Shown: positions 1 through 6,834 of the stretch, one piece after another
Position numbering within the stretch: the stretch's first letter is position 1
How the letters are laid out: each line of letters opens with the position of its first letter
NCBI GenBank assembly: GCA_002309875.1
Contig: DBYM01000047.1
Coordinates: 3,612-13,074, forward strand
DNA: 9,463 bases
Direction: 5' to 3'
Source of the DNA: Cyanobacteria bacterium UBA1186
GTDB taxonomy: Bacteria; Cyanobacteriota; Vampirovibrionia; Gastranaerophilales; Gastranaerophilaceae
Position numbers and translations under genes: made by a program
The notes under the pieces: generated by a model
What the model saw: the letters and a program-made list of their open reading frames with translations, nothing else
Databases searched by the model: none
Told to the model about the DNA's origin: nothing

Positions 1-977
1 TGTAAAAGACCTGCGTAGTAAACAAGATCCGTGGTTTTTTCGTTCAAACCCAGTTGTTTGCAGAGTTTCTTTGACAATTCCGCAGTATTTTGTGAATGAG
101 CAACTTTATACTGACCTTTTTCGTCAACAGAAGCCGCAAGTTTTTCGACAAATGCTTGCTGATGCGTACCCAAATCACCGATAAGTGCGGTTAATTCGGC
201 TCTCATCTGCTGTAATTCTTCCGGACTTACATTTTCGTCAGAAATCAGTTCTTCTGCTCTTTCAACTGCTTTTTGCAGGTGCATTGAAGTTCCGAAAAGT
301 TTTGCTATTGCACCTAAAAGGTTCATATAAGCACGTTTTATAGTCTTTTCTTTATAATTTTCAATTACGATTACACCGACAATGTATGCGTTGTTGTGCA
401 TAGGAACAACCGCAATAGATTTGACATCTTCTTCTTTCAGTTCGTGTTTCGGTTCAAAATCAATAACAGAAATATCTTTAACCTGAATCTTTTCAAGATT
501 GTTAAACGCTTTTACAACGATAGAATTTTCATCTTTTGAATATCCGATATTTTTGGAATAAATATCGCCTTCAAAATCAACGGAAGAGCCGACAAGTCCC
601 AAAAATTTGTTATCAAAAGACAGGCCTTTTGTAAATTCTTCCGTAAGGTAAATATGACATGCGTCAACGTCAAGAATCTGCGTAAGAGTTTTTGCAATCG
701 AATTATAGATAACATATTCGTCTTTTGAATCAAAACCCAAAACGCAAAGAGTGTTATCAAGAGAATAGATTGAAACAAGTTCTCTAAGTTGGGATTTTAG
801 ACGTGCTGTTTTATCTTTGGCAGATTTTCCGATTTTCTTAGCCAAATCTTCGGAAATAAGATATTCGGAAACGAAATCACCCATATTCAGGGCAAAAATT
901 TCTTCAAGAGGGTCGTTTTCCATAATATCAAGAGTTCTGGAAAACAAAGAAGCTCCTATCTCATCTTTATCCGTCAT
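1..977 (-). CDS. GAF domain plus HD/HD-GYP-type signalling protein, 3' end outside window
   Basis: Read from the ATG at 975-977 leftward, the frame stays open for 325 codons and runs off the window. Residues about 70-235 look like a GAF sensory domain: alternating strands and helices, with 'DVDACHIYL' and 'SIAVVPMHNNAYIVGVIVIE' typical of GAF cores. A helical, Glu-rich linker follows (236-285). From 290 the pattern KVAHSQNTAELSKKL, then LG and YYAGLL, matches the start of an HD or HD-GYP phosphohydrolase, with His294 as the first metal-ligand candidate. The window ends on the first two bases (CA) of the next codon, where the family has His of the 'LLHDIGK' motif. The first 70 residues are unassigned. 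AAAGG lies 7 nt before the ATG. By family it would bind a small ligand through GAF and hydrolyse a nucleotide, possibly c-di-GMP if a GYP motif follows. There is no signal peptide, so it is probably cytoplasmic. HD-GYP versus plain HD cannot be decided here. Confidence 0.8.
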   Translation of the reverse strand, partial: MTDKDEIGASLFSRTLDIMENDPLEEIFALNMGDFVSEYLISEDLAKKIGKSAKDKTARLKSQLRELVSIYSLDNTLCVLGFDSKDEYVIYNSIAKTLTQILDVDACHIYLTEEFTKGLSFDNKFLGLVGSSVDFEGDIYSKNIGYSKDENSIVVKAFNNLEKIQVKDISVIDFEPKHELKEEDVKSIAVVPMHNNAYIVGVIVIENYKEKTIKRAYMNLLGAIAKLFGTSMHLQKAVERAEELISDENVSPEELQQMRAELTALIGDLGTHQQAFVEKLAASVDEKGQYKVAHSQNTAELSKKLCKQLGLNEKTTDLVYYAGLL

Positions 978-999
978 AATTTTACCTTTCTACTTAACT

Positions 1000-1028
1000 A
1001 TTATAATATGTATTACGGCATAAATCTG
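1000..1028 (-). promoter_or_regulatory. Probable promoter of the GAF-HD gene
   Basis: On the minus strand a perfect TATAAT (1000-1005) lies 22 bases before the ATG at 977, giving a short leader of roughly 16 nt that contains the AAAGG ribosome site (985-989). The -35 position at 17-bp spacing reads CAGATT (1023-1028), a poor match, so the promoter may be weak or activator-dependent. Confidence 0.5.
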
Positions 1029-1038
1029 AAAAACTTTA

Positions 1039-1080
1039 ATAACTTTTGTAAATTTTATACTTTAGTTAGAGAAAAGTTAT
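1039..1080. repeat. AT-rich inverted repeat between xerC-like gene and GAF-HD gene
   Basis: ATAACTTTT (1039-1047) is a perfect 9-base inverted match to AAAAGTTAT (1072-1080), separated by 24 bases. It lies just after the recombinase stop codon and upstream of the GAF-HD promoter. It could be a weak terminator for the recombinase mRNA or a regulator site. The low G+C content and long loop make a strong hairpin unlikely. Confidence 0.4.
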
Positions 1081-1095
1081 ACCAATAATAGAAAT

Positions 1096-2004
1096 TTAAC
1101 TGTGCGGGTGAGCGGAATCATAGACTTCCTGCATATGTTTCATCGAAATATGGGTGTAAATCTGTGTATTTGAAATCCCGGCATGCCCCAAAAGTTCCTG
1201 AACAACTCTTAAATCTGCTCCGTTTTCAATAAGTCTTGTTGCAAAACTGTGCCTGAAAACGTGAGGAGTAACTTTTTTCGGAAGTTCTATTTTTGCGACA
1301 ACATCATTTATTGCGTCCCGAATGGTTTTGTTTTGAAGTCTGAAACCGGTACTGTTAATGAAGAGCGGAGATTTTTCATTAACCTCTCCGATATCGTAAT
1401 TCGGTGCAATAAGGCTTCGTGCGGTATTAATATACTGCAGCAGGTAATCTTTTGCCCTGTCTGAAACTAAGACAATTCTTTCTTTTGCGCCTTTACCAAA
1501 AACTCTGATTTCGTTTTCTTCCAAATTCAGATCTCCGAAATTCAGGTTTGATAATTCGGAAACACGCATGCCCGTTGCCCACAGAAGTTCAAGAATAACC
1601 TTGTTTCTGAATCTTGCGGGAGTATCGATTTTGATGTTGTTCAAAATCTGTTCAACCTCGTCGGTTGTTAAAAATTTTGGCAGAGATTTTGGTCTTTTCG
1701 GCGCAGAAAGCGAGATTGCGGGATTTGAATCAATATAACGTTCTCTGAATAAGAATTTGTAAAACGTTCTTATTGAAGCGGTTTTGCGTGCAATAGTCGT
1801 TTTTTTGTATTCAAATCTCTGTATAAAATGCAGATATTCTCTGAGGGTGTTAAAATCAACCTCAGTGCAGTTTTTACCGTCAAGCCACAAAATATAACTG
1901 ACTATATCAGAGCAATACGCACTGACGGTATGCTCGGAAAAGTTCTTTTCCACGCTCAGATATGACTTAAAACTCTCTATGTATTCTTTTTCTCTGCTGT
2001 TCAA
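1096..2004 (-). CDS. xerC: Tyrosine recombinase, XerC/XerD type
   Basis: A 302-residue site-specific recombinase of the phage-integrase family. Residues about 5-90 form the SAM-like, core-binding N-terminal domain and about 110-295 the catalytic domain. All active-site residues are visible: Arg147 in ATGMRVSEL, Lys171 in FGKGAKER, His248 and Arg251 in TPHVFRHSFAT, His274 in LLGHAG and the nucleophile Tyr283 in TQIYTH. Length and the ending 'VYDSAHP' fit chromosomal Xer proteins, slightly better XerC than XerD; the C/D assignment is inference. Such enzymes resolve chromosome dimers at dif near the division septum; no dif-like site is evident in the window. The start is TTG (2002-2004), chosen because AAAGG (2011-2015) sits 6 nt upstream, the N-terminus aligns with Xer length, and no in-frame ATG lies just upstream. 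It is transcribed divergently from the engB operon. No integron or phage features flank it, so a housekeeping role is more likely than an integrase. Confidence 0.93.
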   Translation of the reverse strand: MNSREKEYIESFKSYLSVEKNFSEHTVSAYCSDIVSYILWLDGKNCTEVDFNTLREYLHFIQRFEYKKTTIARKTASIRTFYKFLFRERYIDSNPAISLSAPKRPKSLPKFLTTDEVEQILNNIKIDTPARFRNKVILELLWATGMRVSELSNLNFGDLNLEENEIRVFGKGAKERIVLVSDRAKDYLLQYINTARSLIAPNYDIGEVNEKSPLFINSTGFRLQNKTIRDAINDVVAKIELPKKVTPHVFRHSFATRLIENGADLRVVQELLGHAGISNTQIYTHISMKHMQEVYDSAHPHS

Positions 2005-2031
2005 TTTGTACCTTTTAAAGAAGATTAAAAA

Positions 2032-2060
2032 TTTACATTTTTACCCGACTATTATACAAT
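2032..2060 (+). promoter_or_regulatory. Promoter of the engB-coaX operon
   Basis: TTTACA (2032-2037) and TACAAT (2055-2060) are each one base from the sigma-70 consensus and are spaced 17 bp apart. Transcription would begin near 2067, about 24 bases before the first ATG of the operon at 2091. Confidence 0.65.
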
Positions 2061-2079
2061 ATTTTAATAAAAGATAGAA
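2051..2079 (-). promoter_or_regulatory. Probable promoter of xerC-like gene
   Basis: The minus strand carries a perfect TATAAT (2051-2056), and at 17-bp spacing TTCTAT (2074-2079), a 3-of-6 match to the -35 consensus. It overlaps the opposing operon promoter, whose -10 occupies 2055-2060. Confidence 0.5.
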
Positions 2080-2090
2080 GTTACAGGCGC

Positions 2091-2336
2091 ATGAACATAT
2101 TTAAAACATTTGAAACTTTTTTAAAAGAGCCTTTGAGTATTTTAAAGGACAATATCATACAAATCGTGAGTTTGCAGACGGGAAATATTTTTGCGCACAA
2201 ACCTTCTGTTGATGTTACGGTTGAAAAAGACAAAACACAGATTACGGTTGTAAATAACGAAAAACTGTACAATCTTCTTTCTCTTGTTCAACTCAGAACA
2301 AAAGCAAAAAACCAAACAAAAGAAAAAGTATCTTGA
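2091..2336 (+). CDS. Small conserved-looking protein of unknown function, first gene of operon
   Basis: An 81-residue ORF that I do not recognise. It has an N-terminal stretch with amphipathic-helix character (MNIFKTFETFLKEPLSIL), a middle part likely to form beta strands (VDVTVEKDKTQITVVNN), and a Lys/Gln-rich, basic C-terminal tail. There is no signal peptide, membrane helix or Cys motif. It starts 24 bases after the predicted transcription start and ends 10 bases before engB, so it is placed like a genuine operon leader gene. The ribosome site is poor: only AGG three bases before the ATG. An ORF on the opposite strand (2081-2272) overlaps most of it; I prefer this frame because it fits the promoter and the tight spacing to engB. 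Function unknown. Confidence 0.6.
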   Translation: MNIFKTFETFLKEPLSILKDNIIQIVSLQTGNIFAHKPSVDVTVEKDKTQITVVNNEKLYNLLSLVQLRTKAKNQTKEKVS

Positions 2337-2346
2337 TTAGGGTAAG

Positions 2347-2931
2347 ATGAAGCAAATTAACGCAGAATTTATAATCAGTGCCGAAAAACTGTCACAATGT
2401 CCGGATTTTCAGGTTCCCGAATTTCCGCTTCTCGGGCGTTCGAATGTCGGGAAATCGTCATTTATAAATGCGCTTGCAAATAACAAAAAATTGGCGAAAA
2501 CTTCAAATACACCGGGGAAAACAAGGCTAATTAACTTTTTTAATTTTTCGGATAAATTTATGGTTGCCGACCTGCCCGGTTACGGTTATGCAAAGGTTTC
2601 CAAAGAGGCTCAGGCAAAGTGGCAGAAATATCTTGAGGAATATCTGCTTAACAGAAAGCAGATTAAATCGCTTATACAGTTCATTGACGCGCGTCATGAA
2701 ATTCAGAAAAACGATTACCAGATGCGGGAATGGGTTTCAGCATACAACTTGCCAATATTTACCGTAGTAACTAAAATAGATTACATACCGAGAGGGAAAA
2801 TCCAAAAAGTTTTGGCAGATGTGAAAAAAGAGTTTGACGGAGTTGTTCTGCCCTTCAGTGCTGAAGACAGATTTTACTGCGAAAAAACAATTGATTATAT
2901 AATGGAATTAAGCGAAGCAACAGGGGTATAA
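2347..2931 (+). CDS. engB: Ribosome biogenesis GTPase EngB/YsxC
   Basis: A 194-residue TRAFAC-class small GTPase, the usual length for EngB (also called YihA/YsxC), which assists late assembly of the large ribosomal subunit in the cytoplasm. All G motifs are present: G1/P-loop GRSNVGKS (30-37), G2 NTPGKT with Thr55, G3 DLPG (75-78) followed by the EngB-typical YGYAKV, G4 TKID (142-145) and G5 SAE (171-173). The 'IDARH' and 'D..MREW' phrases between G3 and G4 are also characteristic of the family. The ATG is preceded by AGGG (2339-2342) with a 4-base spacer. The stop is one base from the GTG of the next gene, implying translational coupling. Confidence 0.96.
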   Translation: MKQINAEFIISAEKLSQCPDFQVPEFPLLGRSNVGKSSFINALANNKKLAKTSNTPGKTRLINFFNFSDKFMVADLPGYGYAKVSKEAQAKWQKYLEEYLLNRKQIKSLIQFIDARHEIQKNDYQMREWVSAYNLPIFTVVTKIDYIPRGKIQKVLADVKKEFDGVVLPFSAEDRFYCEKTIDYIMELSEATGV

Positions 2932-2932
2932 C

Positions 2933-3862
2933 GTGTTTTTAACGGCTGAAAAAGAAGACTTAAACCAGATATCCTTAACAGGATTGAGAGCAATATTGCT
3001 GCTCGGTCTTCTCATGACAGGCCCGAAATCGCTTGAAGAAATCAAAAAAACATTTGTAAGTTACAAAGTCATGGAAAACAGAGGCTCCGACGACATTTTG
3101 CGGATTGACATGAATTCGCTCAAACACGTCGGCTGTGTAATATCAAGAAGCACACAAAAAACAGGTCACAAATATGTTCTGAAGGACCACCCGTTTGCCC
3201 TTAAACTTGAAGACGAGGATTTAAAAGTACTAAAGCGGGTTTACAATTCAGTAAAAGAAAATGCTGATGTCGAACTTTTGATTAAGTATCATCTGCTTTT
3301 CGAAAAAATTTCAAAACACATTTATCAGGAAGATTCAAAAGAAAAATTCCTTGGAATTTCTGCCCTGAAACACTATGACATTGATATGCTGAAATCGCTG
3401 TCCGCTTATTGCAAAAACAATTTAACCCTTGACCTGCTTTACGTTAACCCTGTTTCCGAAAAAGAACGCAGACTGTGCGTAATAACCGACAAACTTGTTT
3501 TTAAAAACGACAAAGTGTATCTGTACGGAAACAATGCGGATAATGATAAAACGATTGTCCTGAACTTCAGATTTATAAAAAAGATTTTAAGCATAAGGCT
3601 TACCAAAGATAAATTGGAAACACAGGCTGTTACGGTAAAATTCAGACTTGAAAATTCCGATTCTGTTGTTCTTGCGGAAGAAGAATCCATTCTTGAAGCG
3701 GGCGACGGCTATTTTATAGTTGAAGGCAGATATTATAACGAGTTTTTTGCAATCCAGAGAATGTTGTCTTTCGGCTCAAAATGTACGGTTTTGGAACCTG
3801 AAACACTAAAAAATGCGGTGGTGGAGAAACTTAAAGAGATGAGGAATTTGTATGGGAAATAG
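2933..3862 (+). CDS. WYL-domain transcriptional regulator, first of an adjacent pair
   Basis: A 309-residue protein with the architecture of PafB/PafC-type WYL regulators. A winged helix-turn-helix covers about 15-85 (a LEEIKKTF helix, then 'DMNSLKHVGCVI' as the recognition region and a basic wing). A helical linker follows, then a WYL domain at about 155-225: LLYVNP, then KVYLYGNN where the signature W-Y-L reads V-Y-L (195-197), and NFRFIKKI matching the 'fRldRI' strand. A WCX-like C-terminal extension covers about 232-305, ending in FGSKCTVLEPETLKNAVVEKL. WYL proteins sense nucleic acid or other ligands and control transcription, often after DNA damage; the ligand here is unknown. The start is GTG at 2933, supported by AGGGG (2922-2926) six bases upstream. 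Its last 11 bases overlap the next WYL gene. Confidence 0.82.
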   Translation: MFLTAEKEDLNQISLTGLRAILLLGLLMTGPKSLEEIKKTFVSYKVMENRGSDDILRIDMNSLKHVGCVISRSTQKTGHKYVLKDHPFALKLEDEDLKVLKRVYNSVKENADVELLIKYHLLFEKISKHIYQEDSKEKFLGISALKHYDIDMLKSLSAYCKNNLTLDLLYVNPVSEKERRLCVITDKLVFKNDKVYLYGNNADNDKTIVLNFRFIKKILSIRLTKDKLETQAVTVKFRLENSDSVVLAEEESILEAGDGYFIVEGRYYNEFFAIQRMLSFGSKCTVLEPETLKNAVVEKLKEMRNLYGK

Positions 3863-4715
3863 TCTTGCAATAAAGAAAAATATGTCCTCCATTCAGGTTT
3901 TGAAAACCCTTCAGATGCTTCTTGAAGGGAATTACACGATGGCCGAACTTGTTAAAAAACTCAATGAAAACGAGAGAATTCCGCTTTTTAACCACAGCGT
4001 CGTAAGTAAATACATAAACACCTGCAGATATCTCGGAATAGAAATTCCGAAAATCCATAACAAATATTTTGTATCAAAATTACCTTTCGGACTTGATTTG
4101 AGCCTGCATGATACGGAACTGATTGACAGGCTTAAAACAGTTGTCAAAACAAAGTTTTCCGAAAGGGCAAACAAAAGATTTACTTCGTTTTTGTCACGGC
4201 TGAGCAAATATTCAAACAAGCGAATTGTCAGAATAAATATCGGTGACGAAGACAAACTTAATGATGAATTTGAACAGGCAGTTCAGGAAAACAGAAAAAT
4301 CAGGCTTATGTACAAAACCAAAGAGGTTTTGGAATGTATTCCCGCCCAAATAGTAAATAACAAAAAGACCTATTTTAAAATTATTGCTGACGGAGAAGAA
4401 AAACTCGTTCTGACTGAAAAAATAGCGGGCATTGAAATTCTCGACAAAAGGTTTGGAATGTTTGGAAATAACGAGCAGGAAGTTATTTTTAAACTTACGG
4501 GAGGTTTGGCAAAACGATATTCAATGCGTGAGAACGAAGAACTTATAGACAAACCGTCGGGCGGTATTGTAATTTCAAACAAAGGGGAAAACAAAGAAGC
4601 GCTTTTTATGAGGCTTTTGCGTTATGATTCATGTTGTGAGATTATAAAACCTCTCGAGTACAGAGATGAAATGAAACAAATCATAAATGACACATTGTCG
4701 AATTACGGAGAGTAA
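3852..4715 (+). CDS. WYL-domain transcriptional regulator, second of an adjacent pair
   Basis: A 287-residue protein with the same order of parts as its upstream neighbour. A helix-turn-helix covers about 12-80 (VLKTLQMLLEG, then YTMAELVKKL, then VVSKYINTCRYLGIEI). A WYL-like domain covers about 138-197 (FEQAVQENRKIRLMYK, IPAQIV, TYFKIIADG, LTEKIAGIEIL), and a WCX-like end about 208-284 (EVIFKLTGG, then IIKPLEYRDEMKQII). The WYL signature is degraded to T-Y-F (173-175), and the Arg expected in the following 'fRldRI' strand is missing, so its ligand site has probably diverged. The ATG has GAGG (3841-3844) seven bases upstream, inside the end of the first WYL gene. The 11-bp overlap suggests equal expression and perhaps a heterodimer, as for actinobacterial PafB-PafC; that is inference. 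Its own end carries the ribosome site of coaX. Confidence 0.78.
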   Translation: MGNSLAIKKNMSSIQVLKTLQMLLEGNYTMAELVKKLNENERIPLFNHSVVSKYINTCRYLGIEIPKIHNKYFVSKLPFGLDLSLHDTELIDRLKTVVKTKFSERANKRFTSFLSRLSKYSNKRIVRINIGDEDKLNDEFEQAVQENRKIRLMYKTKEVLECIPAQIVNNKKTYFKIIADGEEKLVLTEKIAGIEILDKRFGMFGNNEQEVIFKLTGGLAKRYSMRENEELIDKPSGGIVISNKGENKEALFMRLLRYDSCCEIIKPLEYRDEMKQIINDTLSNYGE

Positions 4716-4719
4716 ATTG
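4707..4719 (+). promoter_or_regulatory. Ribosome binding site and TTG start that fix the coaX start
   Basis: GGAG (4707-4710) lies six bases before TTG (4717-4719), straddling the stop codon of the second WYL gene. The ATG at 4687 in the same frame would add ten residues (MTHCRITESK) that do not belong to the family, so TTG is preferred. Confidence 0.8.
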
Positions 4720-5472
4720 CTTTTAGTTGCAGATGTAGGAAACAGCAGTATAACATTGGGAATTTTTGAGGGAGAAAACCTTGTAAAAGTTTTTCGCCTG
4801 ATTGCCGATACCTATATTCCCGAACGTGAGTACGAACGTATGCTTTCCGGTTTTCTGAAAGACTATGGCATAACGGACTGTGTAATAGGCTCGGTTAACG
4901 ATGAACTTAATTCACGGTTTAAACAGGCATGCGACAATGTTTTGGGAATAAATTCAACCCTTCTTGATAACGGAATGGAATTCGGAATCGGTATTGCCGG
5001 AGAGGATTCGGCCAATGCGGGAATGGACAGAATTGCAAATGCGGTTTATGCCAAAAAGAACTGCTCCCTGCCTGCAATAATTGTTGATGTCGGCACTGCA
5101 ATTACCCTTGATGTGGTTTCAAAGGAAGGAAATTTTATCGGAGGAGTGATTATGCCGGGGATAAATATGGCTCTTGATGCACTTTCCGAAAAAACCTCAA
5201 AACTGCCGAAAATTGAGCCGAAAGAGTCAAAAAAAGCAATAGGCGATGACACTGAAAGTTGTATTTTGTCGGGAGTAATAAGAGGAAATGCTTGCGCAAT
5301 TGACGGGTTAGCGGTACAAATAGAACAGGAACTCGGAGAGAATGTACAGATTATTTTAACGGGAGGTCAGGCGGAACTCGTCTCAGATTATATGGGAAGA
5401 AAAGCCGAAATTAACAAAAATCTGACGCTTGAAGGTTTGAGGATAATATACGGTAATATTAAAGGTGAATAA
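4717..5472 (+). CDS. coaX: Type III pantothenate kinase
   Basis: A 251-residue kinase of the ASKHA fold that phosphorylates pantothenate, the first step of coenzyme A synthesis, in the cytoplasm. CoaX hallmarks are visible from the TTG start: MLLVADVGNSS with the phosphate-1 Asp6, GMDRIANAVYA (102-112) with Asp104, DVGTAITLD (124-132) as phosphate-2, GGVIMPG (142-148), the IGDDTESCILSG region (175-186, 'GxNT..si..G' in relatives) and LTGG (214-217), the adenosine site. Length fits the usual 250-260. Starting at 4687 instead would give 261 residues with an atypical N-terminus. The stop TAA shares its last A with the ATG of the next gene (TAATG), so the two are probably translationally coupled. 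Confidence 0.93.
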   Translation: MLLVADVGNSSITLGIFEGENLVKVFRLIADTYIPEREYERMLSGFLKDYGITDCVIGSVNDELNSRFKQACDNVLGINSTLLDNGMEFGIGIAGEDSANAGMDRIANAVYAKKNCSLPAIIVDVGTAITLDVVSKEGNFIGGVIMPGINMALDALSEKTSKLPKIEPKESKKAIGDDTESCILSGVIRGNACAIDGLAVQIEQELGENVQIILTGGQAELVSDYMGRKAEINKNLTLEGLRIIYGNIKGE

Positions 5473-6665
5473 TGGAAAAGGATTTTAACAGAGAATTAAA
5501 TATATGTTATGTTGATGAAACATTGCCAAAGCCCGAATTAAAGGACGTTTTAAGACACTATTTTTGCTCTTTGCTTGTTTACGGTGCGGTTTTGCTCTTT
5601 TTATATCACAACCCGTTCGGACACAAATACATTAACCATTGGGTTGTCGATACATTCAGAAACTGCTATTTCATCTATATTTTGGTTGCACCAATAATCT
5701 TTATGATATTCAGACCGAGGTCTTTGCATGCCTCTCACAACGTTGTTATCTGCAACTATTTCAAAAGGCTGTTTTCCAAAATCTATACCATAGATTTAAC
5801 GAGTTTTAACGGATTTAAAGAATCGATAAAATATGCGATCCCTGATTATATGGAAAAACAGGCGTTAATGCTTATTTTTATCAAGACCTTTTTCGGCTCT
5901 CTGATGTTTACGTTCCTTTATAACGACATAAATCAGATATCGGCAAGAATGCCTGAATATGAAAACCTTTTTGCGTCGCTCTCAATCGGGATAGATACGG
6001 GATTTCAGCATTTTTGCAATATTCTTTTGAGAGAAAGCGATTTTATATTTAAAAACCTGTGTTTATTTTTGTTCTCGCTGGATTTATTCTGTTTCTGCGT
6101 CGGCTATGTAACAGAAGCCGCGTTTTTGAACAATAAGATACGAACATGCGAAATATCTTTTGCCGGAATATTTTTCTGTCTGCTTTGTTACCCTCCTTTC
6201 AATGACGTGACGGGAACTTTTGTCGGCTGGGCGCAAAATGATTCCGCAGTTGCGTTTAACAATCATTATTGTGCGACGACAATTATATTGAGAATAATCG
6301 CAATATTTTTCCTTACGATTTACTCTCTTGCATCTGTTGCTCTCGGAACAAAAGCAAGCAACCTTACAAACCGCGGAACGGTAAGTATTTTTCCCTATAA
6401 TATCATAAGGCACCCTGCTTATGTTTCAAAACTTACATTCTGGCTCTTTACAACCATTCCTGTTTTCTGTATTCCGCTTGCGGATATATCCGCAGACCCG
6501 AGCAGGTACTTTACCGGCCTGTTTCTTGCGGTAATTTCATTCTTAACCTGGGCATTTATCTATTATATGCGTGCTTTGACAGAAGAACGGCACCTGCTTC
6601 ACGACCCCGAATATCAGAAATATACGGAGAAAGTAAAGTACAAATTTATACCCGGACTGTTCTGA
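5472..6665 (+). CDS. Polytopic membrane protein with C-terminal ICMT/PEMT-like methyltransferase domain
   Basis: A 397-residue integral membrane protein with about eight hydrophobic segments (around 31-49, 66-82, 128-150, 193-218, 226-246, 269-291, 318-337, 345-366). The C-terminal 110 residues resemble isoprenylcysteine carboxyl methyltransferase and phospholipid N-methyltransferases: RG (301-302), YNIIRHPAYVSK (309-320) with Arg313-His314-Pro315, then EERHLL (371-376), Y381/Y384, and VKYKFIPGLF at the end, matching 'EE..L...Y..Y...V.yR.iPgl'. By family it would use S-adenosylmethionine to methylate a lipid or lipid-linked substrate at the membrane. The N-terminal 250 residues match nothing I recognise and make it far longer than the usual 150-220-residue enzymes. 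The ATG overlaps the coaX stop by one base, with AAGGTG (5462-5467) as ribosome site. It is the last gene of the operon. Substrate unknown. Confidence 0.75.
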   Translation: MEKDFNRELNICYVDETLPKPELKDVLRHYFCSLLVYGAVLLFLYHNPFGHKYINHWVVDTFRNCYFIYILVAPIIFMIFRPRSLHASHNVVICNYFKRLFSKIYTIDLTSFNGFKESIKYAIPDYMEKQALMLIFIKTFFGSLMFTFLYNDINQISARMPEYENLFASLSIGIDTGFQHFCNILLRESDFIFKNLCLFLFSLDLFCFCVGYVTEAAFLNNKIRTCEISFAGIFFCLLCYPPFNDVTGTFVGWAQNDSAVAFNNHYCATTIILRIIAIFFLTIYSLASVALGTKASNLTNRGTVSIFPYNIIRHPAYVSKLTFWLFTTIPVFCIPLADISADPSRYFTGLFLAVISFLTWAFIYYMRALTEERHLLHDPEYQKYTEKVKYKFIPGLF

Positions 6666-6680
6666 TTCCATATTTGAACA

Positions 6681-6720
6681 AACATGTCAAAGCCTTGTCA
6701 TTACATGGTTTCGACATGTT
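6681..6720. repeat. 40-bp inverted repeat between the operon end and ftsZ
   Basis: AACATGTCAAAGCC (6681-6694) pairs with GGTTTCGACATGTT (6707-6720) over 14 positions: eight perfect outer pairs, then one mismatch, one G-T pair and four more Watson-Crick pairs, around a 12-base loop. It begins 16 bases after the membrane-protein stop and could end the operon transcript, but no T-run follows it, so a classical intrinsic terminator is not supported. ACATG occurs at 6682, 6703 and 6714, and TGTCA at 6685 and 6696, which would also suit a protein-binding site. Confidence 0.6.
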
Positions 6721-6760
6721 AACATATCGTAACAATAGAATGGAAATTTATCCCAAAAAC

Positions 6761-6789
6761 TTTACATTTTTTTCTATTTAAAATAGTAT
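6761..6789 (+). promoter_or_regulatory. Probable ftsZ promoter
   Basis: TTTACA (6761-6766, five of six consensus bases) is 17 bp from TAGTAT (6784-6789, four of six). Transcription would start near 6796, leaving a leader of about 39 nt. The 40-bp inverted repeat ends 40 bp upstream of the -35 box. Confidence 0.55.
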
Positions 6790-6834
6790 GTTAATATGTT
6801 GTACTAGTATAGTTATGAAAAAAGAGGAAAAATT

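Noticed and set aside
817..1023. Plus-strand 68-residue ORF over the start of the GAF-HD gene.
   Set aside because: It is an antisense shadow of a recognisable coding region and crosses that gene's promoter.
1096..2004. The tyrosine recombinase as the integrase of a mobile element or integron.
   Set aside because: Its length and ending fit chromosomal Xer proteins, and no attachment-site repeats, tRNA gene, cassette or phage genes are seen around it.
2081..2272. Opposite-strand 63-residue ORF overlapping the small gene upstream of engB.
   Set aside because: It has no recognisable motif, and the plus-strand frame fits the promoter and the spacing to engB better.
6681..6720. Inverted repeat as a standard intrinsic terminator.
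   Set aside because: The stem has a mismatch and a G-T pair, the loop is 12 bases, and no T-tract follows on either strand.
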